Assembly: GCA_003118195.1 (NCBI GenBank)
Contig: BEXV01005121.1
Location: 1-15,099, forward strand
Length of the DNA stretch: 15,099 bases
Reading direction: 5' to 3'
Origin: Hemicentrotus pulcherrimus
Lineage: Eukaryota > Echinodermata > Echinoidea > Camarodonta > Strongylocentrotidae
The notes below the pieces were generated by a model that saw only the letters and a list, made by a program, of their open reading frames with translations, was not told where the DNA came from and ran no database searches. Made by a program: the position numbers and the translations under genes. This document shows positions 1-7,146 of this stretch, piece after piece; position 1 is the first letter of the stretch; the number at the start of each line of letters is the position of its first letter.

Positions 1-178
1 TCAATGCCTGGAATCAAAGTACGGTTCACGAATGTTATCTGCCGCGAAAACTAGTTCTCTTTCGTTATCATGATTGTTAATGCACAATTATTAACCTGGG
101 CGGGGGTATATGCATTTCAATAAAACACACATTCAGTTATTAACACTTACTGATACGAGGACACTAGTGTATCTCTGT

Positions 179-425
179 GTCACAGATCTGCAACGTAAGG
201 AGATTCGTCGCCATTGGATCAACATTTCGAGGTGTAACGAAGCGCATTGTATTGAAGGTAGGATATAGAGCAGTGCTTCTTATTAGTTATCGAGTTATGA
301 TAAAGATTACTGGCACCTGAAAAACCTATTGAAGTGCACTTGATTTCGAACTAGCTCAACCGTTTGGGCCAATGTCGAATGTGTGTGTTGTTTCAAATAC
401 ATAATCTTTATGCAGTCTCACATAT
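179..425. repeat. Head segment of composite dispersed repeat, copy 1
   Basis: This segment matches 3621-3935 in the same orientation. Shared landmarks, in order, are a GATCTGCA motif, GGAGATTCGTCGCCAT, CAACATTTCGAGG, GAACTAGCTC, and a GG(G/A)CCAA..TGTCGAA block just before the minisatellite. Copy 2 carries roughly 60 extra bases in the middle. I saw no terminal inverted repeats or target duplication, so the family is unknown. It reads straight into the 26-bp array, which suggests the array is an internal part of the element and not an independent satellite. Confidence 0.6.
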
Positions 426-863
426 CGAGTCATGTGTGTTATCTCTCATGCATAATTCTGTATGCAATCTTTACTTACCTAATTATTTATGTTACCTCAT
501 CTTCCTAATTATTCATGTAATCTCATATTCCTAATAATGGTTGTAATCTAACATACCAAATTCTGTATGCGATCTCACATGCCTAATTATGTATGTTATC
601 TTCCAAACCGAATTGCCAATGTAATCTGTCATATCTAATTATGTATATAATCTCATATTCCTAATTATGTATGTATTCTCATATTCCTAATTGTGTGTGA
701 ACTATCAGATACCTAATTCTGTATGACATATCTTATACCTAATTCTGTATATAATCTCTCATACTTAATTATGTATGTTACCTCCCTACACAAAGTATGT
801 GTGTATTCTCACACACCTAATTCTGTATGTAATCTCTCATATCTAATTCTACGTGAAATGCAT
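399..863. repeat. 26-bp minisatellite, about 17 units
   Basis: The unit is close to CCTAATTATGTATGTAATCT plus CATATT. Unit starts fall at 504, 530, 556, 582, 608, 634, 660, 686, 712, 738, 764, 790, 816 and 842, an almost perfect 26-base step, with about four more diverged units before 504. Units differ by several substitutions each, so the array is not freshly amplified. A period of 26 is not a multiple of three, which argues against coding. The second copy of the surrounding repeat (near 3890-3925) holds only one recognisable unit. Confidence 0.9.
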
Positions 864-872
864 AATGTCTTT

Positions 873-978
873 AGCAAGAATGAAACATTTCATCTCAATT
901 TGATAATTCAAGAACAAGTAATAGGCCTACACACCAATTACCGTGTTCTACGTAATCTTTATAATGAAATAAAATATA
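873..978. repeat. Conserved block X, copy 1
   Basis: The block begins AGCAAGAATGA and contains TCTCAATTTGATAATTCAAG, CACACCAATTA and GTTCTACGTAATCTTTATAA. The same landmarks recur at 2271-2359 and 4507-4600 in the same orientation. Copies 1 and 2 are both followed directly by the 115-130 bp tandem units. Copy 3 is not. The repeated adjacency of X and the tandem units indicates one composite element. Confidence 0.65.
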
Positions 979-1530
979 TTTACCCTCACATCAATTATTG
1001 GTGGACTGCGCCTAGTGCTAAACTGCTATGTGTTTAAACGGTTGTAACGGAGCTAACCTTTGTAAAAACGTTGTAAAGACGTTGCATGAAATATAAGTTT
1101 TACCCTCACATTTTTTATGGTGCCTTGTGCTTTGCTCTACAAATTTCAGATGTTAAAAGGGCTGAACGGCGCTAAACAAGACCAGGAAAGGGTAATTTTG
1201 TAAAGGCACTGCGTGCAAATTCTTGGTGCCTAGTGTTTAGTACTTTTCTGTTCTGAGTTGAAGGGGTTCTATTGTAGGTTACTAAGACCAGAAACGGATA
1301 ATTGTTTGAAGACATTGCTTTGACAAAAGTAATTTACTCTAACATTTAATTTTTTTTCTTAAGTTTTGTTCTAAAGTGTCTTAAATGTTTAAAGGGTTGC
1401 AATGTAGGTAACCAAGACCAAGATCAAAAGCTGATAATTTGGTAAAGATATTGCGTTGAACAAAGCAAATTATTCGGTGTTAAAAGGGTTGTAATTTAGC
1501 TTACTAACACCAAAAAAGGTATGTTTAAAA
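979..1530. repeat. Tandem array of 115-130 bp units, array 1 (about 4.5 units)
   Basis: Units begin with TTTACCCTCACAT at 979 and 1099, with weaker starts near 1216, 1333 (TTTACTCTAACATTTAA) and 1469. Each carries GTTAAAAGGG followed by TTGTAA, then GGAGCTAACC, AAGACCAG, GGTAATTTTGTAAAG and a CATTGCGTTGA-like end. Divergence between units is high, with small indels. The same unit recurs at 2360-2667. I assign no coding role: frames are not conserved between units. Confidence 0.7.
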
Positions 1531-1732
1531 CTTAAACACTTAAAGAAATCCAGATATAATTTGCTGTTAATAGATGCAAAAAAAAAACAAAAAAAAAAAC
1601 AGAGGGAAACAAATTTGAGTAACATCAAATAACTAATATTAAAGGAAGTTATGATTAAAAAAAAAAAAAAGTATGAACAACTATGGAACATTGGGAATCG
1701 CTACAAAAATTGCCAATTTGGTTATCAGTTTG

Positions 1733-1740
1733 TGACGTCA
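1733..1740. promoter_or_regulatory. CRE-like palindrome TGACGTCA (site 1)
   Basis: This is a perfect match to the CREB/ATF consensus octamer. A second identical octamer lies at 2126-2133. An octamer match alone is weak evidence in about 15 kb, and no gene start is visible nearby, so function is speculative. Confidence 0.2.
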
Positions 1741-2125
1741 TGTCCGTACTATTTATCAATTGCTTTATATATTTTAATCCCATTCAGCTTGATTTTCACA
1801 TTCCTTTGCCAAGGTTGCGTGCAAGACATTTCACAGAATCTGTAATGAACTTTGAAGAATTGATACTATTTCTGAGTATTGTATATTCATATTTATTGAT
1901 TGTTACATAGCCAAACATAAATGTGCCAAACATAAATAGCTTATCAAAATTCAAATTTGTCATGATTTAACTGAAACAAAATTACTCTATATCGTTGAAC
2001 CCGCACACAAGCACATTACTATCAATATAACTTGGATGATGGTGTGAAGAAATACAAATCCTAGGGGAGAAATAGGAAATTGATATTATCAATATAAAGA
2101 AAACACTTAGTGGATAGCGAGGCAA

Positions 2126-2133
2126 TGACGTCA
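2126..2133. promoter_or_regulatory. CRE-like palindrome TGACGTCA (site 2)
   Basis: Second perfect CREB/ATF-type octamer, 393 bases from the first. TTGCCAATTT lies upstream of the first site and a similar TTGCCAATTT lies downstream of this one. No adjacent transcription unit is evident. Confidence 0.2.
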
Positions 2134-2270
2134 CATAGGCAAGGACGTAACAGTCTCATGATTGAGTTGCCAATTTATCTTGTGACTTTTAAAGTTCTTC
2201 ATGTCATTAATAATTAATAAGTTTCTTTTTAGTTATCCGATTTTGCTCAAATTTCTTTTAATTGGTTTTC

Positions 2271-2359
2271 AGCAAGAATGAGAAAATTCCTCACAATTTG
2301 ATTATTCAAGAACATCGATTGTCACATCCTACGCAATCTGTATGATAACACCAAATCAA
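2271..2359. repeat. Conserved block X, copy 2
   Basis: AGCAAGAATGA is followed by CACAATTTGATTATTCAAG and CCTACGCAATCTGTATGATA, matching 873-978 with several substitutions and short deletions. It leads straight into tandem array 2, repeating the arrangement of copy 1 but without the head and the minisatellite. Confidence 0.6.
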
Positions 2360-2667
2360 TTTATCCTCACATCAATTATTGGTGTTTAGAGTTTTGTACT
2401 TATGTCCTGTGTTAAGAGGGTTGTAATGAAGCTAACCCATACAAGATACTGGTAATTTGTAAAGATATTACCTTGAGTTAAGCAATTTACCCTCACATCA
2501 ATTATCGGTGACTTGTGTTTTGTGCTAAATTGTTCTGTGTTAAAAGGGTTGTGATGGTGCTTACCGACACCAGGAACGGGTATTTTTTTAAAGACATTAA
2601 ATTGAACGAAGTAATTTTCCCTTACATCAATTATTGGTGCCCTGTGTTTTCTGCATAATTGTTCTTC
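2360..2667. repeat. Tandem array of about 128-bp units, array 2 (about 2.4 units)
   Basis: Units start at 2360, 2486 and 2616 with TTTA(T/C)CCTCACATCAATTA followed by T(T/C)GGTG. They share TGTGTTA(A)(A/G)AGGGTTGT, the GCTAACC/GCTTACC segment and a closing AAAGA(T/C)ATTA segment. They are more alike than the units of array 1. The third unit is cut at about 2667 after TGTTCTT. A long minus-strand reading frame across it is judged a repeat by-product. Confidence 0.75.
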
Positions 2668-3093
2668 TAGCAAACGAGCGACCTTGTAGAGAGGCGAGGA
2701 AAGCAACTGACCAGCAATATGCCTAAACTGTACACATTTCCCCCCAGGCATTGTTTGTGTTTGAATTCGTTTTGCCATACGTTGTGCCATTGATATGAAT
2801 ATGTATATAACAGGGTAAAGAAGATAGCGAAGAATTCAGCAGGAGGAAGATTCAAGTAGCTTTTTGCATGAAATATTGCAGTAATCCAAATTACATCTGT
2901 AAATAATCCAATGAGTATTGCTATAAAAATACCTTTCGAGTTATTTCGTCAAAGTGTTGGCTTTGGGAAGAGCGATTGATAAGGAGAGTTAATAGGCTAA
3001 CCTGGTATCAGTTTCGTACAATATAACGAATACTGCTTTGTTGAGCAAGCATAACATAACAAAATACCCATTTTGTGACCAAATGAAACTAAG
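2668..3093. other. Spacer without a recognisable feature
   Basis: Moderately AT-rich sequence without tandem repeats or convincing reading frames. Short minus-strand frames here share no similarity with families I recognise. Confidence 0.4.
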
Positions 3094-3560
3094 TTTGATT
3101 TGATTTGATTTGATTTATTTATTTCTGTTTGATTTTTTTTCTTTTGCATTTTTACAAAATATATAACAAACAAATATTGGAAATTTACACATGAGAAAGA
3201 AAATAACTGTAACTAATCGAAAACATCAAACAGGAGGGTTGACAAAATAAGCAAAACTTGATAGTATGACTACCCTCAAATGATACATAATAATACAAAT
3301 ATGGAGGAACACAAAATTGGTAAAAAGGGGGGGGGGGAGAGGTGATGCACAACAATATTCACAGACTTATGTGGTAGTTGGATTTCAGTTTGATATAAAA
3401 AGATTTTAAAAGAAAAAAAAGAAAATGCAAATGTGTAAATATTGAGTGGCCAACCTATGTGTATAGGTGATTCTGGACTGAGCTTGTAATGGCGCGCCTT
3501 TAGCAGTGTTGAGCGACTATACATGTTCGGTATGGACGCCGTAACAATAAGCAGAAACAC
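3094..3560 (-). mobile_element. 3' end of a retroposon with a (TCAAA)n tail, family unknown
   Basis: On the plus strand four perfect TTTGA units (3094-3113) are followed by TTTATTTATTT. Read on the minus strand this is AAATAAATAAA then (TCAAA)4, the pattern of a non-LTR retroposon ending in a short tandem tail instead of plain poly(A). The upstream body probably occupies 3125 to about 3560, but its far boundary is a guess. It includes an 11-G run at 3327-3337. No coding domain could be read in it, so it is either a LINE 3' UTR fragment or a SINE. Confidence 0.4.
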
Positions 3561-3620
3561 TATTTTATAAAGCAGATTTCAGCTAAATAGCGTATGAAAA
3601 AAAAGGGCAGTGAGTAATAG

Positions 3621-3935
3621 AGTCACGGATCTGCATTGTCGGAGATTCGTCGCCATAGGACCAACATTTCGAGGGTGAAATCAAGTGAATTGTCTCGAAG
3701 GTCAGAAATAGAACAGGTTGAGACATACTGAAGATCGAAAATAAATTGTGAGTTTTCTCATTGTTTGTATTTCACCATGGAAGAATATCGTAGTAGGACA
3801 GTTGCCCGAAACAGCTATAGAAGTGCCCTCATTTTCGAGATATGAATGGAACTAGCTCCAACGTTTGGACCAATTGTCGAAATTGTCTGTATTGTCACAT
3901 CTACTTCTGTGTGTAGTCTTATGTGGCTTATTAGG
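3621..3935. repeat. Head segment of composite dispersed repeat, copy 2
   Basis: This matches 179-425: GGATCTGCA, GGAGATTCGTCGCCAT, CAACATTTCGAGGG, GGAACTAGCTCCAACGTTTG and ACCAATTGTCGAA occur in the same order. It ends with a single diverged unit of the 26-bp repeat (around 3890-3925), where copy 1 has about 17. Relative to copy 1 it has about 60 extra bases in the centre. Confidence 0.6.
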
Positions 3936-3995
3936 CACTTTTAGATTTTCACGTCGACAGCTTTGACTGCAACGTGTGGCGTCATTTTAAGGCAC

Positions 3996-4005
3996 TGCGC
4001 ATGCG
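3996..4005. promoter_or_regulatory. NRF1-like core TGCGCATGCG with adjacent GTCAC motifs
   Basis: TGCGCATGCG matches the core of the animal NRF1 consensus and is followed by TCACGTCACC. The surrounding 3950-4095 segment is richer in G, C and CpG than its neighbours and ends in a perfect 12-bp palindrome GCGTGCGCACGC (4084-4095). A promoter here could in principle serve the death-domain frame about 970 bases downstream, but no transcript evidence exists in the sequence. Confidence 0.2.
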
Positions 4006-4098
4006 TCACGTCACCTCTGTCGGCGATCGAAAATGAGTCAACCTTGATTTTCCTAAATCTAGTACGGTACTAGTATGCCGCGTGCGTGCGCACGCTTA

Positions 4099-4339
4099 CA
4101 CTATGAATATGACGGACAAAGGAAGAGGACAAAATATACAGTAGCTCAGGTAGACAAAGGAACATCCATTCCCTGCTATTATGTTGTTCAACAGGTGTCA
4201 TATGCATATTCATATGTTCTACACATTTTTTACATAATGGCAGTGAAGGGATGCTCTTTTGTCTACCACAGCAATTGTTGAGTGTAGAATGAGGAACTGT
4301 ATATTTTGTCCTCTTGCTTTGTCCGTCATGTTCATAGTG
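4099..4339. mobile_element. CACTA-like hairpin MITE, 241 bp
   Basis: The ends form inverted repeats of 44 bases (4099-4142 and 4296-4339) that match at 42 of 44 positions and begin CACTATGAA. Pairing continues less perfectly inward: GGTAGACAAAGGAACATCC on the left against GGTAGACAAAAGAGCATCC on the complement of the right. That leaves a loop of roughly 70-85 bases. The flanks are TTA on the left and CTA on the right, a 2-of-3 match to the 3-bp target duplication of CACTA (En/Spm-type) transposons. No transposase is encoded, so it would be non-autonomous. A fold-back element of another superfamily is the main alternative. Confidence 0.65.
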
Positions 4340-4506
4340 CTACTTCATGCATGCATGTGTATCGTCGAGTGAGTCTAAGATTTCTTATTGTAGTCAACAT
4401 GGGCAGTTGAGTACGTTGACACGCACGATCAGTCGGCGTTCGTCGTGTTCTCGTCCACTCAATCTAGAAGTCCCTATTCACTGTGTAGACTGCGCATGTG
4501 ATCCTC

Positions 4507-4600
4507 AGCGAGAATGAATCAACTTCCTCTCAATTTGACCTGTTAAGAATTCATAGTACACACCAATTCTCATGTTCTACATAATCTTCCTTTCCCAATT
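4507..4600. repeat. Conserved block X, copy 3
   Basis: AGCGAGAATGA, CCTCTCAATTTGACC, ACACACCAATTCTCATG and TTCTACATAATCTTCCTT match 873-978 in order and spacing. Unlike copies 1 and 2 it is not followed by the 115-130 bp units. It probably belongs with the head at 3621, from which it is separated by about 570 bases that include the hairpin element. Confidence 0.6.
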
Positions 4601-4912
4601 AATAGCATGGCGGTTTCGCAACAATATGATAATTTTTATATTGAAACTTACTTTTCACATCCAACAAGTTAAGGTTGTCGTTGCTCTCAACAATTGTTTT
4701 TGACAAGAAAAGGGCATTGCCTGCGTGCAAGGTAAATATCAGCATATAATGAAGACAAATCAAGAAAATTACGGAATTTTTTTTCAATTAAGTTTTTAAT
4801 ATTTGACCCGAAATTGATTAAAGCGAAATCTGCTATGGGTAATTTTTCGTCAAAAGTGTAGGGTAAACAGTTTATCAAGTTGATTTCATTAATTCATTCA
4901 AACAATTTTTAA
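4601..4912. other. Spacer upstream of the death-domain frame
   Basis: AT-rich stretch with no repeat or domain I can recognise. Two short overlapping minus-strand frames (around 4599-4878) have no recognisable similarity. Confidence 0.4.
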
Positions 4913-4972
4913 ACTGACCTTGGTAGAAGTCTAAACTATTTTCCCATGTTCTGTTATATATATGCATCTAGA

Positions 4973-5257
4973 ATGGCGGGTACAGGCAGGCAAGATTTCG
5001 ATGATATTTTGAAAGAAGTTGCCAGAAGAACAAAACAAGATGCAGAAATAGATGATCTCGGAAGCGCACTACTCATTCCTTCGTATGATATTCAAAGTGC
5101 TCAGAAAAGGAACAACCAAGATCATTCACATATGGGGTCATTGGAGTTGCTGAGAGACTGGGTGAAAACACAAACACCATCAAAAATGAGACAGACTTTG
5201 AAAGATGCCTTGAAAAAATCTAGACGGGAAGACATATTGAAGGAGTGTTTCCCCTAA
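4973..5257 (+). CDS. Short death-domain protein or terminal exon
   Basis: Translation from the ATG at 4973 gives 94 residues, almost all of them one death-fold module of about 85 residues. Visible features are an amphipathic first helix (DFDDILKEVARRTKQD), an IDDLGSALLIPSYDI segment resembling helices 2-3 of death domains, and LELLRDWVKT...LKDALKKSRREDILKEC. The last matches the helix 4-6 signature: leucines, a buried Trp, then ALxxxxRxDI. Death domains assemble receptor and adaptor complexes in cytosolic apoptotic or innate-immune signalling. The frame is open from 4913, and an in-frame ATG also occurs at 4946. I chose 4973 for its good context (A at -3, G at +4). CTAG at 4968-4971 after a pyrimidine-rich stretch could instead be a splice acceptor, making this the last exon of a longer protein. 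An AATAAA follows 35 bases after the stop. A retrocopy is possible. Confidence 0.6.
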   Translation: MAGTGRQDFDDILKEVARRTKQDAEIDDLGSALLIPSYDIQSAQKRNNQDHSHMGSLELLRDWVKTQTPSKMRQTLKDALKKSRREDILKECFP

Positions 5258-5291
5258 GTTGTCGCTGGTTAGTACAAAGTACTTTTATCAA

Positions 5292-5297
5292 AATAAA
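5292..5297 (+). other. Poly(A) signal AATAAA downstream of the death-domain frame
   Basis: A canonical hexamer lies 35 bases after the TAA stop, in AAATAAATCG. The position fits a short 3' UTR and supports 4973-5257 being a transcribed terminal exon. In AT-rich DNA such hexamers also occur by chance. Confidence 0.45.
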
Positions 5298-5852
5298 TCG
5301 AATGTCTGGAGCCTGGAGGGCGCCACGTTATATTCTTTAACCCAGTGTTATCGCCCTTCTGGCTCTAAAAGACATAACACTATTCTAATGTATTAATTTG
5401 CCCTATTTAGTTGTTGATTAAAGGGCAAACATACATTCAACATAACTGCTGTCTCTAAGAAATGTTACACGTAATAACTTAGTAGGGTACGACAGCATCC
5501 GGCCCCCTCCACCCCAGGCATATTTCTGCGTACACGCCCATATGGATTATGATAATTATCATTATCATGATTAGAATGTATGATATTGTATTTTTATGCA
5601 ATGAACTTTGATGATGTTGTGCCTCTATTGTTTTCACTTGAATGAAAAAAACAGAAAACAATTTTAAATTCAAGTATGGATCTTGAAAAAAGTTGGATTG
5701 CAGATATCTGACCAAAACATACGAATGTTAATACCAATACAAATATTTAAAACAATAATGATGATAAAAATAGTAATGATAATAATGACAATAACATTAA
5801 AAATTATGAAAATAATAATGATGATTATCATGATGATAATAATCTGAATATA
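5298..5852. other. Non-coding stretch with stem-loops and ATG/AAT-rich DNA
   Basis: No gene recognised. TTTGCCCTATTTAG and TAAAGGGCAAA (about 5398-5429) form a stem-loop. Another imperfect stem pairs GGAGGGCG near 5315 with CGCCCTTCTGGCTC near 5352. A perfect 14-bp palindrome ATGATAATTATCAT lies near 5548. From 5757 to 5845 the sequence is low-complexity ATG/AAT-rich DNA. Confidence 0.5.
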
Positions 5853-5993
5853 TGAACTACCTGCCTACCAAACAAACATATCTCGCAATCCTGAATCTTT
5901 AATTTCATCTAACTCAAAATGGTGTACTAAAGCCTGGCATATCTTTTGAACACTGCCGCAAGATACAAATAAATGTTTGCATATTCCTATTTT
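5853..5993 (-). pseudogene. Internal fragment of a related LINE ORF2 (zinc-finger region)
   Basis: About 140 bases align with 6690-6830 of the main LINE in the same orientation. Minus-strand translation gives KHLFVSCGSVQK, then ELDEIKD and RDMFV, against KHLFLSCGSVQR, KLDEIKD and RDIFV in the main copy. It is broken by a TAG at its end and truncated on both sides. It shares the plus-strand string CGCAATCCTGAATC with the copy at 12911-13545, where the main copy reads CGCCATTCTAAATC. It therefore belongs with that subfamily. It lies against the 3' end of the main LINE without a recognisable spacer. Confidence 0.75.
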
Positions 5994-6035
5994 ATCACAC
6001 ACATACGTACATATTTTTTGTTAAAACAATTTTGT

Positions 6036-6041
6036 TTTATT
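6036..6041 (-). other. Poly(A) signal AATAAA of the LINE
   Basis: The complement of TTTATT, within TTTTGTTTTATTTCTC. The same context, TTTTGTTTTATTTCTCAAA, occurs in the second copy at 12947-12965, so the signal is part of the element's 3' end and not flanking DNA. Confidence 0.5.
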
Positions 6042-6282
6042 TCTCCAAATGTGCAAAAGAAACCATAACATACAATTGAATAAAATAAAGGTGTTCAATA
6101 TCGATTCTTTTACATAAACATAATTAAACACAAACTTATTTGCAGTATATATAACTTAGCAACAAAGTAAACGTATAAATATCTAAACATAATATGTCAA
6201 TTGTAAATGTTATTTACTTATATACAAAAGAAAAAAAAAAAACAAATCTGGAGATAATTTTACTGGAGCAATCCTGCCCCCT

Positions 6283-6372
6283 CCCTGCCCCCCTCACTCA
6301 CACAAACATACTCACCCACCCACACACATACTCACCCACCCACCCCCACACACACACACACATACACACTAC
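6283..6372. repeat. CA/CACCC-rich microsatellite within the LINE 3' UTR
   Basis: Plus-strand tract of CTCACTCACACAAAC, CACCCACCCACAC units and (CA)n, which reads as G/T-rich RNA sense on the minus strand. The corresponding part of the copy at 12911-13545 is shorter and interrupted (about 13210-13250), so the tract expanded in this copy or contracted in the other. Confidence 0.7.
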
Positions 6373-6492
6373 TCACTCAGTGGATGTCCGCTGACATTCT
6401 CAACTCAAGAAAAATATACTAAATAAGTTATCAGGGCCGCAAAATAGAGTTACCCTTTTAACAGGCTCACGGTGGAGAAGAAGAAAACAATC

Positions 6493-7146
6493 CTAATTAA
6501 TCTTAAGCTGCTCCCACTTTAAGAAATGTGATCCCAGCTTTCCCATTTTAGTTGCTATTTTCTTTTCCTCATCCCTATACTTAAAAATGTTTTTTTTCAT
6601 CTTTTCTAAAGTTGGTACTTGCCCCCCCGATCTTGACATAAATGTAACATACTTCACCATAAAAATGATAGTATTACACATTTTTATTCTATATGAACTA
6701 CCTACCAACCCAACAAATATATCTCGCCATTCTAAATCTTTAATTTCATCTAACTTAAAAAGTTGTATTAAAGCCTGCCATATCCTTTGAACGCTCCCGC
6801 AAGATAAAAATAAATGTTTGTATGTTTCTATTTCCTGCTTACAAAACGAACATAAATTATCGCCTACAAAACCAAATCTATGAAGATGCTCATTAGTGTG
6901 TATGGCTCCATGCAATAATTTAAATTGAAATTCTCGTTGTTTTCTGATGAGTATAGCAATTTTTGGTCTAACAAATATTTCTTTTAATTCTTTATCTATA
7001 AAATCATAATCATTTTGCCTATCCCTTACCTGCAAATCATACGTTTGTTGCAGTGCTTTGATAAAATAATCATAAATTGTTCTTGAACCCACATCCACAA
7101 ACTGTAGTTTTTTACTAGAGATATGGAAATAAGTATTAAAAGCTTA
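6493..7146 (-). pseudogene. LINE ORF2 segment 5: C-terminal domain with CCHC zinc finger
   Basis: This is the last ORF2 segment, ending at a TAG at 6493-6495. From the codon at 7098 it gives 201 residues. The frame is open upstream to about 7146, reading FNTYFHISSKKLQF before that point. FKLLHGAIHTNEHLHRFG leads into C83-x2-C86-x8-H95-x4-C100 (LCSFC, KHLFLSC), the zf-RVT type finger found near the C-terminus of L1/Tx1 ORF2 proteins. By analogy with that family it probably binds nucleic acid during target-primed reverse transcription. The preceding segment is in another frame, with the change near 7142-7146. The tail (YVTFMSRSGG, FKYRDEEKKIA) is conserved in the copy at 13339-13545. Confidence 0.85.

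Larger units (their letters stand above)
1531..2270. other. AT-rich spacer without a recognisable gene
   Basis: The stretch contains A-runs near 1578-1600 and 1658-1670 and a short direct repeat of CCAAACATAAAT at 1911 and 1926. Two perfect TGACGTCA octamers are listed separately. The two overlapping plus-strand frames around 1651-1910 are short, low in complexity and resemble no family I know. Confidence 0.5.

Noticed and set aside
399..863. CRISPR-like array (also considered for 14722-15099)
   Set aside because: Units are contiguous with no unique spacers, and the context is clearly eukaryotic.
723..1037. 104-codon plus-strand frame
   Set aside because: It runs through the 26-bp minisatellite and block X. 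Its repeated residues come from the tandem units, and the unit length is not a multiple of three.
2386..2790. 134-codon minus-strand frame with repeated HKSPIIDVR-like stretches
   Set aside because: The repetition follows the tandem DNA units (steps of 126 and 130 bases). No known domain is present, and the homologous array at 979-1530 is not open in the same way.
3276..3560. 94-codon minus-strand frame
   Set aside because: It lies in the presumed retroposon 3' region, includes a proline stretch made by a G/C homopolymer, and shows no recognisable motif.
4075..4281. 68-codon plus-strand frame
   Set aside because: It is created by the left arm and loop of the hairpin element. Such frames in palindromic MITEs are normally fortuitous.
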